Positions 12,903 to 24,462 of a stretch of DNA of 64,000 nt are shown here, piece after piece. Every line of letters begins with the position of its first letter. Within the stretch, counting starts at the first letter, position 1. The stretch is taken from NCBI GenBank assembly GCA_030386875.1, contig CM059575.1, positions 47,956,859 to 48,020,858 on the forward strand, in the 5' to 3' direction. The DNA is from Morinoia aosen. Lineage: Eukaryota; Arthropoda; Malacostraca; Amphipoda; Talitridae. Both the position numbers and the translations under genes were made by a program. The notes beneath the pieces are model-generated. The model saw only the letters and a program-made list of their open reading frames with translations. It ran no database searches and was not told where the DNA came from.

Positions 12903-13798
12903 AAGCGGGCGCACACTTGTCCGCATCGTACGGACGACACACAACGGACGAATCGGATTGTTTTTGGGGTCTGCGCACATTGGTTCGCATCGTACGGACG
13001 GCACGCATCGGACTCATCGGATTTCTATCCGCAGATCTGAAGCTGAGCTCTCTCTGGAAGGTCATAATCCATATCTTTGTAGTTATAAAGTTGTAAAAAT
13101 TTTGAACATTGATAGTAAAGAGGAAGAAATTGTAGTGTTTAGCTGTTTGGTGGCAGAAGCAGAAGAACAGAAAGTTAATAAAAGGAAAACATGGATTCAC
13201 AACATAAACAGGAAAAGGCTGAAATTTGGATAATTTCAAACATTCTTCCCTGATTCGGTGGAAGATGATATAAAAATTTTTCGTTACTTTCGCATTACTT
13301 TTTCAAAATTCTGTCACCTTCTCATTATTTTGGAAATGTACATAGCAAAAGAAAACACTTCATTCCGCACTCCAGTCAGCCCAAAAGAAAGACTAGCAGT
13401 TTGCTTATGGTAAGGATGCAATAAAATTTACGGACATTTTCCGTTTATTTTGTAATCTTGCACAAAATGGATAATAAGTGTATCATTCTTTACCTTCAAG
13501 GTAGGTAAGGTGCCCCTACCTTTATATAGAACTAAATAATATAAAACTAAATGATATTATAACGACGATGCGACGATATGGTCGCACATTTGCCGGCAAA
13601 TGCCGTATAGGCCATCAGCATCGTTAGTACGCATCGGATTGAATGCTCTTGTGGGGATCCCCATCGGCATTACCGATGCCCGATGCGTACGATGCCGTCA
13701 AATGTGCGCAGTCCCATTTGAAATAATGTAAAGAATACTAAAATCCGATGCGTGCGATGCGTGCTGTCCGTACGATGCCGACAAGCGTGCGCCTACCT
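12903..13798 (+). mobile_element. PIF/Harbinger element with 33-bp TIRs and TAA target duplication
   Basis: The left TIR (12903-12935) and the reverse complement of the right end (13766-13798) match at 28 of 33 positions; the shared core is GCATCGTACGGAC. TAA flanks both ends (12900-12902 and 13799-13801), the three-base TWA duplication typical of PIF/Harbinger. Inside is a remnant of a HARBI1-like transposase. At 896 bp it is an internally deleted derivative of an autonomous element. It sits within the older hAT element 11272-15790. Subterminal regions are rich in repeated CATCGGAT/CGATGCG words, probably transposase binding sites (inference). Confidence 0.9.
13190..13430 (+). pseudogene. 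HARBI1-like Harbinger transposase, N-terminal fragment
   Basis: An ATG at 13191 opens a frame that shifts once near 13250 and then reads FRYFRIT..F..L (about 13277-13320), then TSFRTPVSPKERLAVCL (about 13360-13412). This is the conserved N-terminal region of HARBI1-family nucleases, in which an FF/YFRM segment precedes a TxFRxxIxxxERLAVTLR segment. The DDE catalytic core that should follow is absent, because the element ends after less than 400 further bases. It is a nonfunctional remnant, but it identifies the superfamily independently of the TIRs and the TAA duplication. Confidence 0.75.
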
Positions 13799-13839
13799 TA
13801 AAAGGCCATTCACTCCCGGTGAAGAATAATAATTATTGA

Positions 13840-15665
13840 TCGTGCCCTTCATTGAAGATTTTTGCTGTGAATTTCTAGAAGAGGCAGGTGTTAAAAATAG
13901 CACATTTGACTCTAGCAGCTAGCATTGTGACTATATAGCCGAAGACATAGAGTCGCAAATTATTGCTGGAGAGGATTAGTACATCACCGCGTTACGCATT
14001 CGAGGTTGATGGATCTACAGATATCGACAAGGTAATACAACTTTTTAATGAGCGAAATCTTTATCAAGAGAAAACCAACACTATAGAAGTAAAACTGTTC
14101 GGGTCTCTGGATATTCATATATCAGGACAACTAAAACGATCTTTCTGTGTGGCAAATGCACTGACGGAGATGCTGCCATGACCGGACGACTGTCTATTTT
14201 ACTGTTCGAATTTAGGAGGCTATACCTGAGAGAGAATCTATACTTTGAACCATTCAAATGAAATGCAGGTAAACTGAAAAATGTCACCTGAATTCAAAGG
14301 CATATTGAATGATATCGGTAAAGTTATTGACTACATCAAAGCACACGCCCTAAACTCGTGCCTGTTTGAGTAGCTGTGCGAGGAGATGTATACAGAGTAC
14401 AAAAGCCTTCTGTTGTACGCAGAAATAAGATGGTTTTCAGAGGAAAATCGCTAACCAGAGTATTTGAATCATGAGAGCTATTACAAAGATTTCTCTCAAG
14501 AAAGAAGTCACCACTGGCACCACATTTCAGTGACAAGGTTTGGGTCGCAAAACTTAATCTGTTCATACAGGGGAAAATGACAGCTGTTTCAAGTTCACAG
14601 ACGAAGTAGCGACGCTTAAGGCTAAATCGGATTTGTAGGGACGACGCGTGAACAGCAATTTTGGACATGTTTAAAACATTCACTGAGATTTTGAGCGCGA
14701 CTGAGCCTTCATTCACCCTGTTGATGTACGATCACCTGTTGTTGCTCTAAAGTTCGAGCGCTACTTCCCAACTACAGAAGACCAACGAACTGGTAAGGTA
14801 TGGATCCGCGACGCATTTGCCAAAAAAGGAAATCTAGAATGCCTGTCCAAGAAGAAGATCAGATGAGGGAGATTGCAAATAACGGTGTCTTTAATTAACT
14901 CTTTCGAGTCTGCTCTGACATATGAGTCCCACCGGATATTTTAAAAGTCCATAGAGCTATATATGTCCCAGAAATATGTTCTATTACATCAAAACTCACA
15001 GTTATAGGTTCGGTAACTTTTCGCTCCACTTTTCTGCTATCTATTGCACAATGTCAAAGAGCAAAAGCGACAGTTGACCCGCTACTGCTGATAAAGTTTT
15101 TTTTATACAGATCTTTCACAAATTTGTCTTAAGTTTTTTCAATTTTTTTACAGGGTAAAATTATTGTTGTAATACTATTAAAGGGAATTTTCATTCAAGA
15201 TTGTTTGAACCTTATTGCTCGTGACTGTTTACTGGGACATAATCATCTCAGTACACATAAACTGACATGTCTGCTGATACACCAGGGGGCCAATTCTATA
15301 ATAACCCTTATGATATGTATATAATAAATCATTTTTTGCTTAATCTGTTTCCAAACGGATAGTGAAGCAGAAACATGTTTATTCACCTGTCTAAATCAAT
15401 TTTGTGAAAGCCGACACGTTAAAACTATGTTCAAGACAACTCGGTCGGTATTCTGGATTAAAGTCGTGGTGCTTTACCCTGACTTAACCGCCACAGCAGT
15501 TAAAATTCTATTGCCATTTCTGATATTTTATCAATATGAAGCAAGGTTTTCTGCAGTCGGAGCAATCAAAACAAAACCACGGAATGAACTGGGCATAGGC
15601 AACACACTTCTTGAGTCATTCTCTCCTATTATCCCTTGATGGAACCGTCTCACTGCAGATAAACA
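13840..15665 (+). pseudogene. hAT transposase relic (ZBED5/GTF2IRD2/FAM200 type)
   Basis: Frames shift repeatedly and stops interrupt, but family landmarks occur in order. First is FEVDGSTD (about 13999-14022), the first catalytic-acid region, usually written LDESTD. KCTDGDAAMTGR follows around 14155-14190, the second acid. Then AEIRWFSEE near 14420, matching TEVRWLSRG; YFPTTEDQRTGKVWIRD near 14765; and EEDQMREIAN near 14855. After the TTAA insertion come FWIKVVVLYPDL...LLPF (15450-15520), FSAVGAIKTKPRNEL and the C-terminal SFSPIIP, the hATC dimerisation region. The BED zinc finger expected at the N-terminus is not seen. The protein cannot be made, and the copy is older than both of its insertions. 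Confidence 0.85.
14895..15418. mobile_element. 524-bp insertion flanked by TTAA (piggyBac-type)
   Basis: TTAA stands at 14891-14894 and again at 15419-15422. Removing the 524 bases and one TTAA brings the hAT transposase back to one frame with exactly the spacing expected between its G-x-F and FWIKV segments, so the boundaries are well supported. TTAA duplication is the hallmark of piggyBac-like elements. No convincing terminal inverted repeat or coding is visible, so this would be a nonautonomous or degraded member. The left end reads CTCTTTCGAGTCTGC. Confidence 0.7.
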
Positions 15666-15997
15666 AACTCAGAGGTCTCATTGATTTAGCGTTCCACTCA
15701 ATGTTCCACTTAAATGTTCATGTGCTTACATTTGTTTTTCTAGCGTATTGTATTTTAATTTGGAAGCATGTTTAAATGAACTATTACTTTAAAATTGTTT
15801 AAATCATTTAATTAGGTCATGACATCAGCCTAAACCAAACTCAATGCTTAATATGCAGCTTCAAGCAATTACAAAATTACCAAAATTAATTCTAGAAAAT
15901 CGCTCCTGGTAAGCCGGTAGATAGAGTAAAAAATTGGGCGTTTGGTTTGACCGAAATGTGCCTTGCAAATTCCAAAAGCAGAAAACGTGTGAAATAA

Positions 15998-16126
15998 TAT
16001 AAAAAAGTTTAATATGTATCGATTGTATGAAGATAATCCTAGACAAAAAAAAATGATATCATTAGTTCATCAAATTCAATTCTAGCATCAATCGTCGTAT
16101 GATAATTTTCATTGCTTTGCATGAAC
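15998..16126. repeat. Dispersed repeat, copy 1 (partner at 23041-23165)
   Basis: Shares AATATGTATCGATTGTATGA and TTAGTTCATCAAATTCAATT, in the same order and orientation, with 23041-23165. It is noncoding; the element class is unknown. Confidence 0.8.
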
Positions 16127-17261
16127 GTAATGATCGCTCTAATATCTCTCTCGATAATGTTTTTCTCTAATAAATATTCTCAAAGTGAGTTACGAAAATG
16201 CATAAATTTTTTGCCGTACATAATTCAAGAAGAACAATTATCCAACCCTCTCTTGACGTTACTTTTATGGGCCAACATGAACAAAAGAAGATTCCTCATT
16301 CATTAACTAACAACGCTATGTTATTGCCTCTTCAGATCTCCCTGAGAACAATGCTTAAGTGAAATTTCACCTACCCACTTTAGCGAACAAAATGCTTTCG
16401 GAGAAATTATATTTTTGTAATTTACTGTGCATTTGAGACTGGGCTAAAAACTTGTCAGTATCAGGTGCCTAACAGAGCACAAACTCTTACAAAATGTAAT
16501 AAAATCTCAACCAGTGAAAGAATTCAAGGCCATTTCGGCCAGTGATATTGGCTTAGGGAATCACACCTCCTTGGGGCAAATGTATGCTCCCAGAGTAAGA
16601 ACTAAATAATTCCTCTTGAAATTCTGTATTTCGCAATTATAGTTATTGATAATCACGCCTGCTTGTATGCGCGTGTGGTATGATAACATATGTCCGTATT
16701 GCTATTTCGTTTTATGCGTTCATGTACATGTGTTAGAGCCAAATAGCAGAGCCTGTAATTTTCAATTAATCTTCTCCAAATGTTGTATGTTTATGCAGCA
16801 ACTGTGAATTTGTTACTTATACTATTGTTTCTTTATTTTATGTTGTTATGGCTGAGCTCACGTGTCATAGACTGTGAATATTCCGATAAGAAATTTAAAT
16901 GAACGCCCCGAAGCTTAGGATGCACTCAGATTGAAGATGAAAAACCAATTTTTTTACTCGTGAACATTTTCGTAACCAGCACAACTTCAATTTTTCCTGT
17001 TCACGGTCTTCGTTTCTGAAACGCAAGAATCATGTTAATTTGAATGTAAAATGATTTTCTAAATTCCGACGAACACAATCAACTTTCAACTCAAAATTTG
17101 AATGAGTAAAAATGAGAATCAATTACGAAAGTTAGAAGAGAGTTCAAAGTCAAGTCACCCCCAGAATGTGCACCCTCAGTTTTACGTAAGTAAAAAATAT
17201 ATCTGTCGGGCCAAGTGCGTGCCTGCGTTCACTGTGCCAAGCATTGCTTTCGTTGTGCTTC

Positions 17262-17350
17262 GATCACCTTTTAGGGTGGTCGGTAGCGCGATCGATAGCG
17301 TTCTGGCGCGGTGAATTTAAGTCCTGAGTTCGAATCTCGTGAGCTCCTCG
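17262..17350 (+). repeat. tRNA-like segment, probably a SINE head
   Basis: GAGTTCGAATCTCG (about 17328-17341) matches an RNA polymerase III B box inside a T-arm, and GGTCGGTAGCGCGATCG (about 17277) resembles an A box about 50 bases upstream. The acceptor stem does not pair and no credible anticodon arm forms, so this is not a working tRNA gene. A tRNA-derived SINE head or a tRNA pseudogene fits best. Confidence 0.4.
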
Positions 17351-18027
17351 TACATTTATTGAAAGTTAGAAGTTAATACCATTTCTGAGTTATTTCAATA
17401 TCATAAAAGTTTATTTCTCTGTTCTTTCTCGTCGTAAAACGTTTCAAGAAGCTTCGTTGTAAAAGAATTTCTCAGTTTCTAATTCCGAAATATTATCCTA
17501 CTGGCATTGCTAAAGAGAATATTTTATCATTTCTTCGAAAGGAGAATCATGTTCTCGTTGATTGATGAAGGTTTCTTAAACGTTTTTTTTAAATATGTAC
17601 GTGAGACATATTAGTTTCAAATTTCTTAGCAGCTGATTGTATTAAGGGGCATAATTTATTTTTGCTCACAACATCTGTTATTGCATTATAAATTTCTATC
17701 AAAGAATCGAGCTCATGTGTCTATAGAAAGTGAGAATGGGTCTTCCACTGCGTTTTTTATCGTAGTCTAACCGTATTCTTTTTCGTTTTCGCTAATTAAT
17801 AATGAGCATTCTGAAGTTCAGGCTAAACAACCTAAGTGAATGCATTTTGTAGCAAGACCTAATCTTCTTTAAATTCACCTTCCCTTATTAGTCCCTAGGG
17901 AGGATCAGAGGAATGTCGATAAAGTACTAGTTTACTAAATGCTATATTAGTCAATGCCTATGGGTTAGAGTGGCACAGAGCGTATTTTCATTCAGTCGGT
18001 GACATAACTAGAGAGAGAGGATGAAAG

Positions 18028-18095
18028 AACCTCGACAACTGTCCCCTCACGTAACCTTCAACAAAACCAAGAGAAAATAAGTAATACCAGACTAA
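18028..18095. repeat. Short duplication, copy 1 (partner at 19420-19480)
   Basis: The segment with CAACTGTCCCCTCACGTAA recurs as CAACTGTCCCCTAACGTAA near 19428, with about 60 bp of diverged similarity continuing downstream in both. Origin unknown. Confidence 0.6.
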
Positions 18096-18278
18096 TTCAA
18101 ACGTATGCAAAACAAGCATATACGAATCTTAAATAAGGACATAACACTTTTCATTAGTACGATATACACGCGCTCATGTTCGTAACGGTACAAGAGTTTG
18201 AAGAGTTTTCCAGGGTAGAACAGGAGGATAAGAACAAAGAAACGTTAACCAAGAGGTTAAGCTTAGATTCGATGGCTT

Positions 18279-18463
18279 AAGCGGCCAATAGACGATCAAT
18301 TTAATCGTCAATATCATTGACTCAATATATTGATGAATTTTTTTTGGCCACTAAGTCAATAATTGACGGTTGTCAATCAAGCCCACAGATGATCAATAAA
18401 ATTGTCAATATTCATCATTGTCAATTATATTGACAATAAAATTGATCGTCCATGGGGCGCTTT
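18279..18463. mobile_element. Small MITE with inverted termini
   Basis: The left end AAGCGGCCAATAGACGATCA matches the reverse complement of the right end, AAAGCGCCCCATGGACGATC. Similarity continues through ATTTTATTGTCAATAT-type sequence for about 40 bp, and further ATTGTCAAT words fill the interior. A target duplication is not certain. The G/C-rich first bases followed by a transposase-site-like repeat resemble the PIF/Harbinger ends elsewhere in the window (inference). Confidence 0.7.
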
Positions 18464-18464
18464 T

Positions 18465-20635
18465 TACTACATAGTGTTAGCTGAAGTATACTGCATACTA
18501 AACATTTATTTATTTTTTTTTCAATCGTTTGTTCAGCTGTTTACTTGGTTATTACGATAACTTTGATAAAATCATACCTCTTACGGTATGTTTACCCACT
18601 AGGAACTATTATGTTAAGACAATTGTAAGGTTTTATCTTTTGTGGTGGATGTTTTGCACCTCCAATTCTAGGAATAAATTTTTACTCTTTTTCTGGAGAT
18701 GACGTTATTACAAGCGACGGGAAGTGAGTTTAGGGATAGGTTTGAATATTCTTATTGTGAATGCACTAAGCATTCATTTCTGGAAATTTTACTCATTAAA
18801 TTATAGTTACTTAAAAATTAGTACGTGCATCACAAAAACGTAAAGAAAAGGTTGAGGCTTAATAAATGAAGTACCAAAAACTCACACAGTGGATTGGGAC
18901 TAGATCGAAGTGACTGAGAGACGAGGAACATAAATTGTTCGATTTTGATTGATGGTGTACGCCATCGTATTTGATTTAGCAGCGAGGGGACATGCCCCAG
19001 AAGAACTCTTAGAGCTTTATAATTTTTTTTATGTTTGTAACAAAAGTAACATCATATTGCAAGATTTATTGATTAAATCCCACCAAAGGAAGTCAGGAAC
19101 ATATGCACCAATTCGTTACAAAATCAAAACACAATAATTTCGATTTATAATAACATGAAAATACGGATAAAGAGCTACCTCAAGAGGGCGCTCCTAACGT
19201 TTGGATGCCGTGGTGAAGGTGGATAAAGATATACGAGACGTGGGGAGAATGAGGTGGAGCAGCCTGGGGCAGGATTCACAGATTACTTAACGCTCACATA
19301 TCTAACAGTTATCTACGTTACTCGACTTGGTAATGATCACCAAATCGTTTTGAAACGCGATGTTGTGAAATTGCTTGTGCAAATTTCAAGTCGTCTAACG
19401 AGAGCCTTAAGTTCTGATTCGTCGACCAACTGTCCCCTAACGTAAACTACAACAAAATCGAGCGAACAAAAGTAATTCAAGATCGACCAATTCAAGTTGT
19501 CTCCAACGTTGACGTTTCTCCAACTCTTAAGTATGAGCCAATTCACTTCCCCATTTTTTGCGCACCTTCAAGTTATTGTACGTGTTAGCAGTTGTAGGAA
19601 TGAGTATCTTGATAGTTCGCTCAAATGCTTCAATTACCTGGATAATGGTATTTAGTTGGGAAACTATAGCTCAATTATTTTTTATAACTTCGGGTTTACC
19701 AAATTTGCTTTACAACTCTGACTCAGCGATTAATACAGAGGGTTGTGATTGAGTTGAAACTGAAATCCGTCCCCCGTCGCTCGAGGAAGCAGCCATATCA
19801 TTCTGAGAGGAATGAAGGGGAATACGTTTGCATGGAATACCCATTAACTTCAAGGCACAGGAGACTTGCTATATGTATATACATCTTAATGAAGTACCCT
19901 TCAATGTATTTTTTTTTCTCCAAGATTATACCGCAAGTTGAAGTATTCAATATTGTTCACCACTGATATATGTGAAATATTGCGAAGACATGAAAAATGG
20001 TCAGGGGAGACGTACAGAATGTCAAAAACATACACAACTCAGGCTCGTAACGAAATACTTTATTTATATGGGGAGAGAAAACACTTGGGAAAAGTGGTAG
20101 GTCCGTGATAGTTCCCAATTACGTTCTTTGGTACAATGTAGAACCAATGTCTCCAGTATCTTTAGGCCTTCTCTTAGAAATCGTTCCACAGCAGTGGTCG
20201 AACATTTCGCGTCATTGAGTATAGAGTGATGGATGGAATTGGCAAAATTAAATTAACTCAAACTAACAATTAACTGATACGGGTGATAGTTTAGTTAACA
20301 ATGCTGCTGGAATTTTTAGGAGATATACAGAAATTCTTTTTATGAACAGTAAAAAAATTACATGAAAACATTGAACATAATAAAATACAAAAAAAATATT
20401 CTTGGAATGAAAAAAAAACATTCAAATTTTATGATATTCAAAGAACTTCAGCAGTAAATTAAAGTTCAAATTGTAACCCATGAGTTGAACAACATACACG
20501 GTCATTTAGATAATTTTGCATCAATTCGAAAACGTTAATTATGATCTCTCTAAAAGTTTGCAACATTAAAGGGCAAGGGTTACGCTTAGTATTCTATAAA
20601 GCTGGCAATCGCCATTCGGTGTTTGGTACATAAAC
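18465..20635. other. Intergenic sequence, nothing recognised
   Basis: No coding or element boundary is supported apart from the short duplicate at 19420-19480. Small open frames near 19254-19966 show no known domain. Confidence 0.5.
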
Positions 20636-20639
20636 ATTA

Positions 20640-21675
20640 ACCAATGGAACAGTCGAAACGCTCAGCTGCCAGCGAACTTCGCAGAATGAACCGAAGCCAA
20701 GCCTTTTTATGCAAAATCATTCTAGTACTGTAGGCAGGCAGTTTATGATGTCTCTATGCGTTTTGATGAATCCGGCAAAGATTACAGAGCCATCCACATG
20801 GTAAAAAAGATATTCGCAAATCTCGTTTTCGATCTGGCTTCAGAACGAGCGTCAAGGCTTACTAACATCGTCATTGTCGAAATTGGGTAAGAAGAGGCTT
20901 GTAGCAAAACGATGATTTACAAAATGATATAAGACTTTGAACCAACCTCTGATGCATAAGGTAGGAAGTGTCTCCTAACTAATAAGATGAAAAAAGTTAG
21001 TTAGGAGAGGAAAAGAAAGATTTGAAGTGCTTAAAGGTTATCGTTTTTTTTCTAGTAAAAATATTTATACATTTAATAGGGTTTGCAACATAAATAATGA
21101 TCGCATGAGTTCTTCTTAGAGCACTGGCGTTCAACCCTTGACACTCACGAAGAAACCAGTTTGCGTCATAACCCTCTGCTTGGTTTCAAATGCGGCTGAC
21201 GTCTTTACCAGCTTCTATACGACAACGAAGAATCCAGAATCTAAGTTGACGTCTTGTAAACAGAAATCAATCCATGGATGAAGGTCAATGATTCAAACAT
21301 GAAGTTCATGTTCCAGCAAGTTGGCCTCATACCCCACGGTGAGCAAGACCGTTGTTTTACTCAAGAAGTATATGACTGGCGAAACCGGGAGAAAGGCTTT
21401 TGGCCATTCTCCATAACCTTCCATAACCATTTTGGCCATAACTTTTCAACTCGCCAGACTCAAACATGCCAGATTACTGTTTTCGGTCGCAAATTGAGGC
21501 CAAGCTCGTTCAAGGTCTTGCAACAGTGTCAGCCCGTAAGAAGGACATCAAAATTAATGTCTGTGGAATTGTTAGAAACGGAAGAAGTTATCCGTGTAGT
21601 GTCTAGCTTTCGAAAGTTTCAGACGCCGTCATCATGGTTGAGGTTGGTCATTGCAACAAAGATTTTAGTCTGATA
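20640..21675 (+). pseudogene. mariner-type transposase relic
   Basis: The stretch is about 1.04 kb, the length of a full mariner transposase, but has many stops and frameshifts. The N-terminal helix-turn-helix region is suggested by VYDVSMRFDESGKDYRAIH (about 20737-20793), which resembles the mariner pattern of a VYD..RF...GS segment followed by an R-rich linker. Near 21311 MFQQVGLIPHGEQDR matches FQQDGAPAHTAxx at the second catalytic-acid region, with D changed to V. The C-terminal part, KLMSVELLETEEVIRVVSSF then RK (about 21550-21612), fits the family's closing helix (W..L..E.I...V.SFR.RL). I could not find terminal inverted repeats. It faces a Tc1-type relic immediately downstream. Confidence 0.65.
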
Positions 21676-22029
21676 GTCTGTTAAAAATTGTCAAAAATTC
21701 TAAATATTATGCTTCTTATTTCTTAAATTATCAAGATCTAAGCAAAGAAAGGGAAATCGTTCGGATTTATCTGAAAGACCTGTAGGTCAGTCGTCAGTTA
21801 TCCAGTCAACTGCTGAATTCATATTAAATAAAAAATATGTAAAATTTCTCAGAGGTCCCATAACCTAAAAAATATTACGCACACATAGGTGTCTTGACCA
21901 TTCTTTTTGAAAGACATACAGCTCGTGCTGGCTAGGCAAGTTCACAGTGTTATACTACAAATCCTGAAATGTTAGATGGTTCATTATTTTATCTGGAAAC
22001 GACTGGACCGCCCTTGTCTCAAATTTTAC

Positions 22030-22980
22030 CTTTCATTTTACTTGCCATTACTTCTACAAGATACTTAACCTTCTGACTCTTTTTTGCCATAATTGAAGCA
22101 GCCTGACCCCTAAAGCAGATTATGTTGAAGGTAGGGGCGAAGAGTAAAGGCAGGATCTTCTCAAGCTCATCACAATCATGAAGTTTTGATGGGGTTCAAA
22201 TCAAGCGATTGTCCATGCGCTTAATTTTCCCTCATTTGCTATGGACAAATTTCCAACATTTCTAGCCTTGAGGATGCGAGCATCCTCAGAAATCCCCAGG
22301 CCATTAGGAAAGTTAAACTTTATGGAAGGTTCAACGGGGTAAAAAAGTACCAGTAAATAGTCGGGTGAATTGATTTGTTCTTGTAAAGTGGCGTTGATTC
22401 ATTTTCATACCAGCAAAACCACCCCAATAAATATCTTTACTCTCGGAGGTCTAAACAGGTGGGACTATGCAAGAAGGATCCATTGCTTCGAGTAGCTGTG
22501 GTCATTCCCTAACACGCCCATTATTTTGAAAGAGGGACTTACTGGACTCATCCTACCACATTACTTGCTTTGAATCCTCAACAGTCCTGTCATGGTGTTC
22601 TCGAGCAAATTACAAATGTTTTTCCTGATTAGCCGCTGATACTGGTGGGCCCCTGGCGGATTTTTATTTCACTAAATTCATTGACAGGAACTTTCTACGT
22701 ATAGTCCTTTGAGAAACTGTTTTTAGATCTTCACAAAACTCGCCAGTTATCATTTGCGTCAATGAGCGACACTAATCATTCCCTGAAACGTCTGTCTACG
22801 TCGTTCAAAATATTAGCCGCTCCAGATCCACGAAATGAACCAAACGTGCCATGCTGTTTCTGGAGTGCTAGTGTTTTCTCGATCGTTCAGATATTGATCC
22901 TTGTTTCTGTACTAATGTTCTAAGTTTATTTGCTGTTCTGATGAAGTCCAATGATGAGTCCTTTATCAAACGCTAGCTGG
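22030..22980 (-). pseudogene. Tc1-type transposase relic
   Basis: Read on the minus strand from about 22980 downward, landmarks of a Tc1-like transposase occur in order. DDRRF...VSLIDAN and TIRRKF mark the DNA-binding half. HHDRTVEDSKQVMW, a stop, then DESSKSLFQNNGRVRE (about 22590-22500) corresponds to W..V.WSDESKF.LF...GRVRVWR at the first catalytic acid. GQSLDLNPIK (about 22214-22190) corresponds to SPDLNPIE at the third. The C-terminal basic end follows at about 22080-22030. Several frameshifts and stops make it nonfunctional. It lies tail to tail with the mariner-type relic at 20640-21675. Confidence 0.75.
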
Positions 22981-23040
22981 TAGTTCCTTCCCACGGGTTA
23001 GTATTCCTCCAATGCTAATGGTAATTTAAAATTCTAGATA

Positions 23041-23165
23041 CACTTAATTAAATAAAGTTCAATATGTATCGATTGTATGAAGAGAATCTTTGACAAAAAA
23101 CTTATGTTATTAGTTCATCAAATTCAATTCTAGCACTGTCGTATTTTGATTTTTATTGCTTTGAT
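23041..23165. repeat. Dispersed repeat, copy 2 (partner at 15998-16126)
   Basis: Direct-orientation match to 15998-16126 over about 120 bp with small indels. Confidence 0.8.
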
Positions 23166-23169
23166 AAAC

Positions 23170-24462
23170 ACTTCTAGATATTGCAAGTAAATGGCCCTGT
23201 TTGATAAACATTACTAGATATTGCAATGTGCCATGCACAGTTTAACTGCTACAAATGAACTCGGAAATGAATAGTTACAAAATTTGTCGAGTAGGTAAAT
23301 ATTTGAGGTGCACGACTTTTTTTCACCACTTAGTGTATTGGTCAGAAATAACTGTATTGTAGAATAAAGTTCACATTTCAAGATGAATTGATTCATTTAT
23401 CAAGTTTTAAATTTTGAATGGTATACTGGAATTTGGTTCAACTCAACGCTATTAACTAGTGATTCCAAAATAAAAATGAATACTTCGAATCGCATTCATT
23501 TAAATTATAAGAAAGAAAGACAGTGACATCATCACAGAGAGCTTGAACAGTGCACATGTGGGAAACTTTTCTAATTTGTTTTTATCAGCAGTTGCAGAAG
23601 TAAACTTACCAGTAGACTGAAAACGAATTCACTTATTTTGTATTACAATTGACTGATACAAATGCAATGTAAACTTTGAAAACATATGATACATTGTTAT
23701 TGAGATTACTTTTTGTTCAGCAAAATATGTTAGAGAACGTGAATTGTTAGAGCAGCTCTTTCTATCTTTCTCTCTCTCTATCTTCCTTGCAGGAACGGTC
23801 CCAATATACCCAGCATTGCTGACAAAAAATTAAGTCTCAGCGGATTTTGCTCATGGCGCGCGTGACCGACCTTTGCAAATTAGTTCGGCAGAAAAGAGTT
23901 CACGAATGCCCTCGGGAAATCAGGTGATCTTTGTAAGAGCAATCGAACTTGGAAATGTTACTGTCGGTGTTCGAGCGCTCTTCGTAACCCCGCAGCACTT
24001 CTGTTATATCCGTTGCATAAAGATGAGTGCTTCAAGCCGAGAGTCGAGTGAACTTCCCAACAAATACAGGTTTTCTTCAGAAGTTTTGTTACTAAGAAAA
24101 TACTGAACCAAATGAAAAACCCGATGTCTGCTGTTGCTCATTTTTCATCATGAAGACATTAATATGGAAAGCGCATTGACATACTTAAGATGAAGTTTTT
24201 AGCAGCTGAATAACGCTTCACAAGCCTACGGCGCGGTCTGTAATAATTTATCACAGTTGCTTACTAAATATTTTCCTGCAATTCCATAAAAAAGAATGAT
24301 ATTATTGCGTCAGAGGTAATTCTACTCTAGGAAAATAATCCGATATTACATTTATAGCGGGACGTGGCAAGGGGTTCGTAGTGCAGGAGGGGAATACATG
24401 CCTTCTGGAGAGTGATGGGTAGAAATAGAGAGAAGATGTGTTTACACGGATGGAGGTGTGAA
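23170..24462. other. Intergenic sequence with one strong splice-acceptor-like site
   Basis: An internal repeat of GTTTGATAAACA-type words lies near 23165-23215. The only other signal is the acceptor described at 23755-23865. Confidence 0.4.
23755..23865 (+). other. Candidate 3' splice site and short terminal exon
   Basis: A pyrimidine tract of more than 25 bases (about 23758-23788) runs into TTGCAG ending at 23792. From 23794 a frame reads NGPNIPSIADKKLSLSGF and ends at TGA 23863-23865. The signal is textbook quality, but the peptide is too short to assign, and pyrimidine-rich tracts also arise by chance from the CTCTCT microsatellite. It could be a terminal exon of a host gene spanning the window, or noise. 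Confidence 0.2.

Larger units (their letters stand above)
11272..15790 (+). mobile_element. hAT transposon (ZBED5/GTF2IRD2 type), decayed, with nested insertions
   Basis: The left end (about 11272-11350) carries GACCGGTACCAGTCCGCG and CCAATTGGTACTG, words characteristic of the 5' terminal region of hAT elements related to ZBED5, GTF2IRD2 and FAM200. Decayed transposase coding of the same type lies at 13840-15665 on the same strand, ending with the family's usual W-D/N-R-L...S-H tail and a stop. Sequence 3' of the stop resembles the family's 3' flank as far as about 15790. I could not find the matching right inverted repeat, so that boundary is approximate. A PIF/Harbinger element (12903-13798) and a TTAA-flanked insertion (14895-15418) lie inside. 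The segment 11640-12900 holds nothing I recognise. Confidence 0.7.
15791..18275. other. Intergenic sequence with minor repeats
   Basis: Apart from the repeat at 15998-16126, the tRNA-like segment at 17262-17350 and the short duplication at 18028-18095, nothing is recognised. Confidence 0.5.

Noticed and set aside
12694-13239. 181-codon minus-strand frame and its overlaps
   Set aside because: It runs across the left end of the Harbinger element, and the superfamily motif is on the other strand.
17262-17350. Functional tRNA gene
   Set aside because: No pairing acceptor stem or anticodon arm, although the B box is good.
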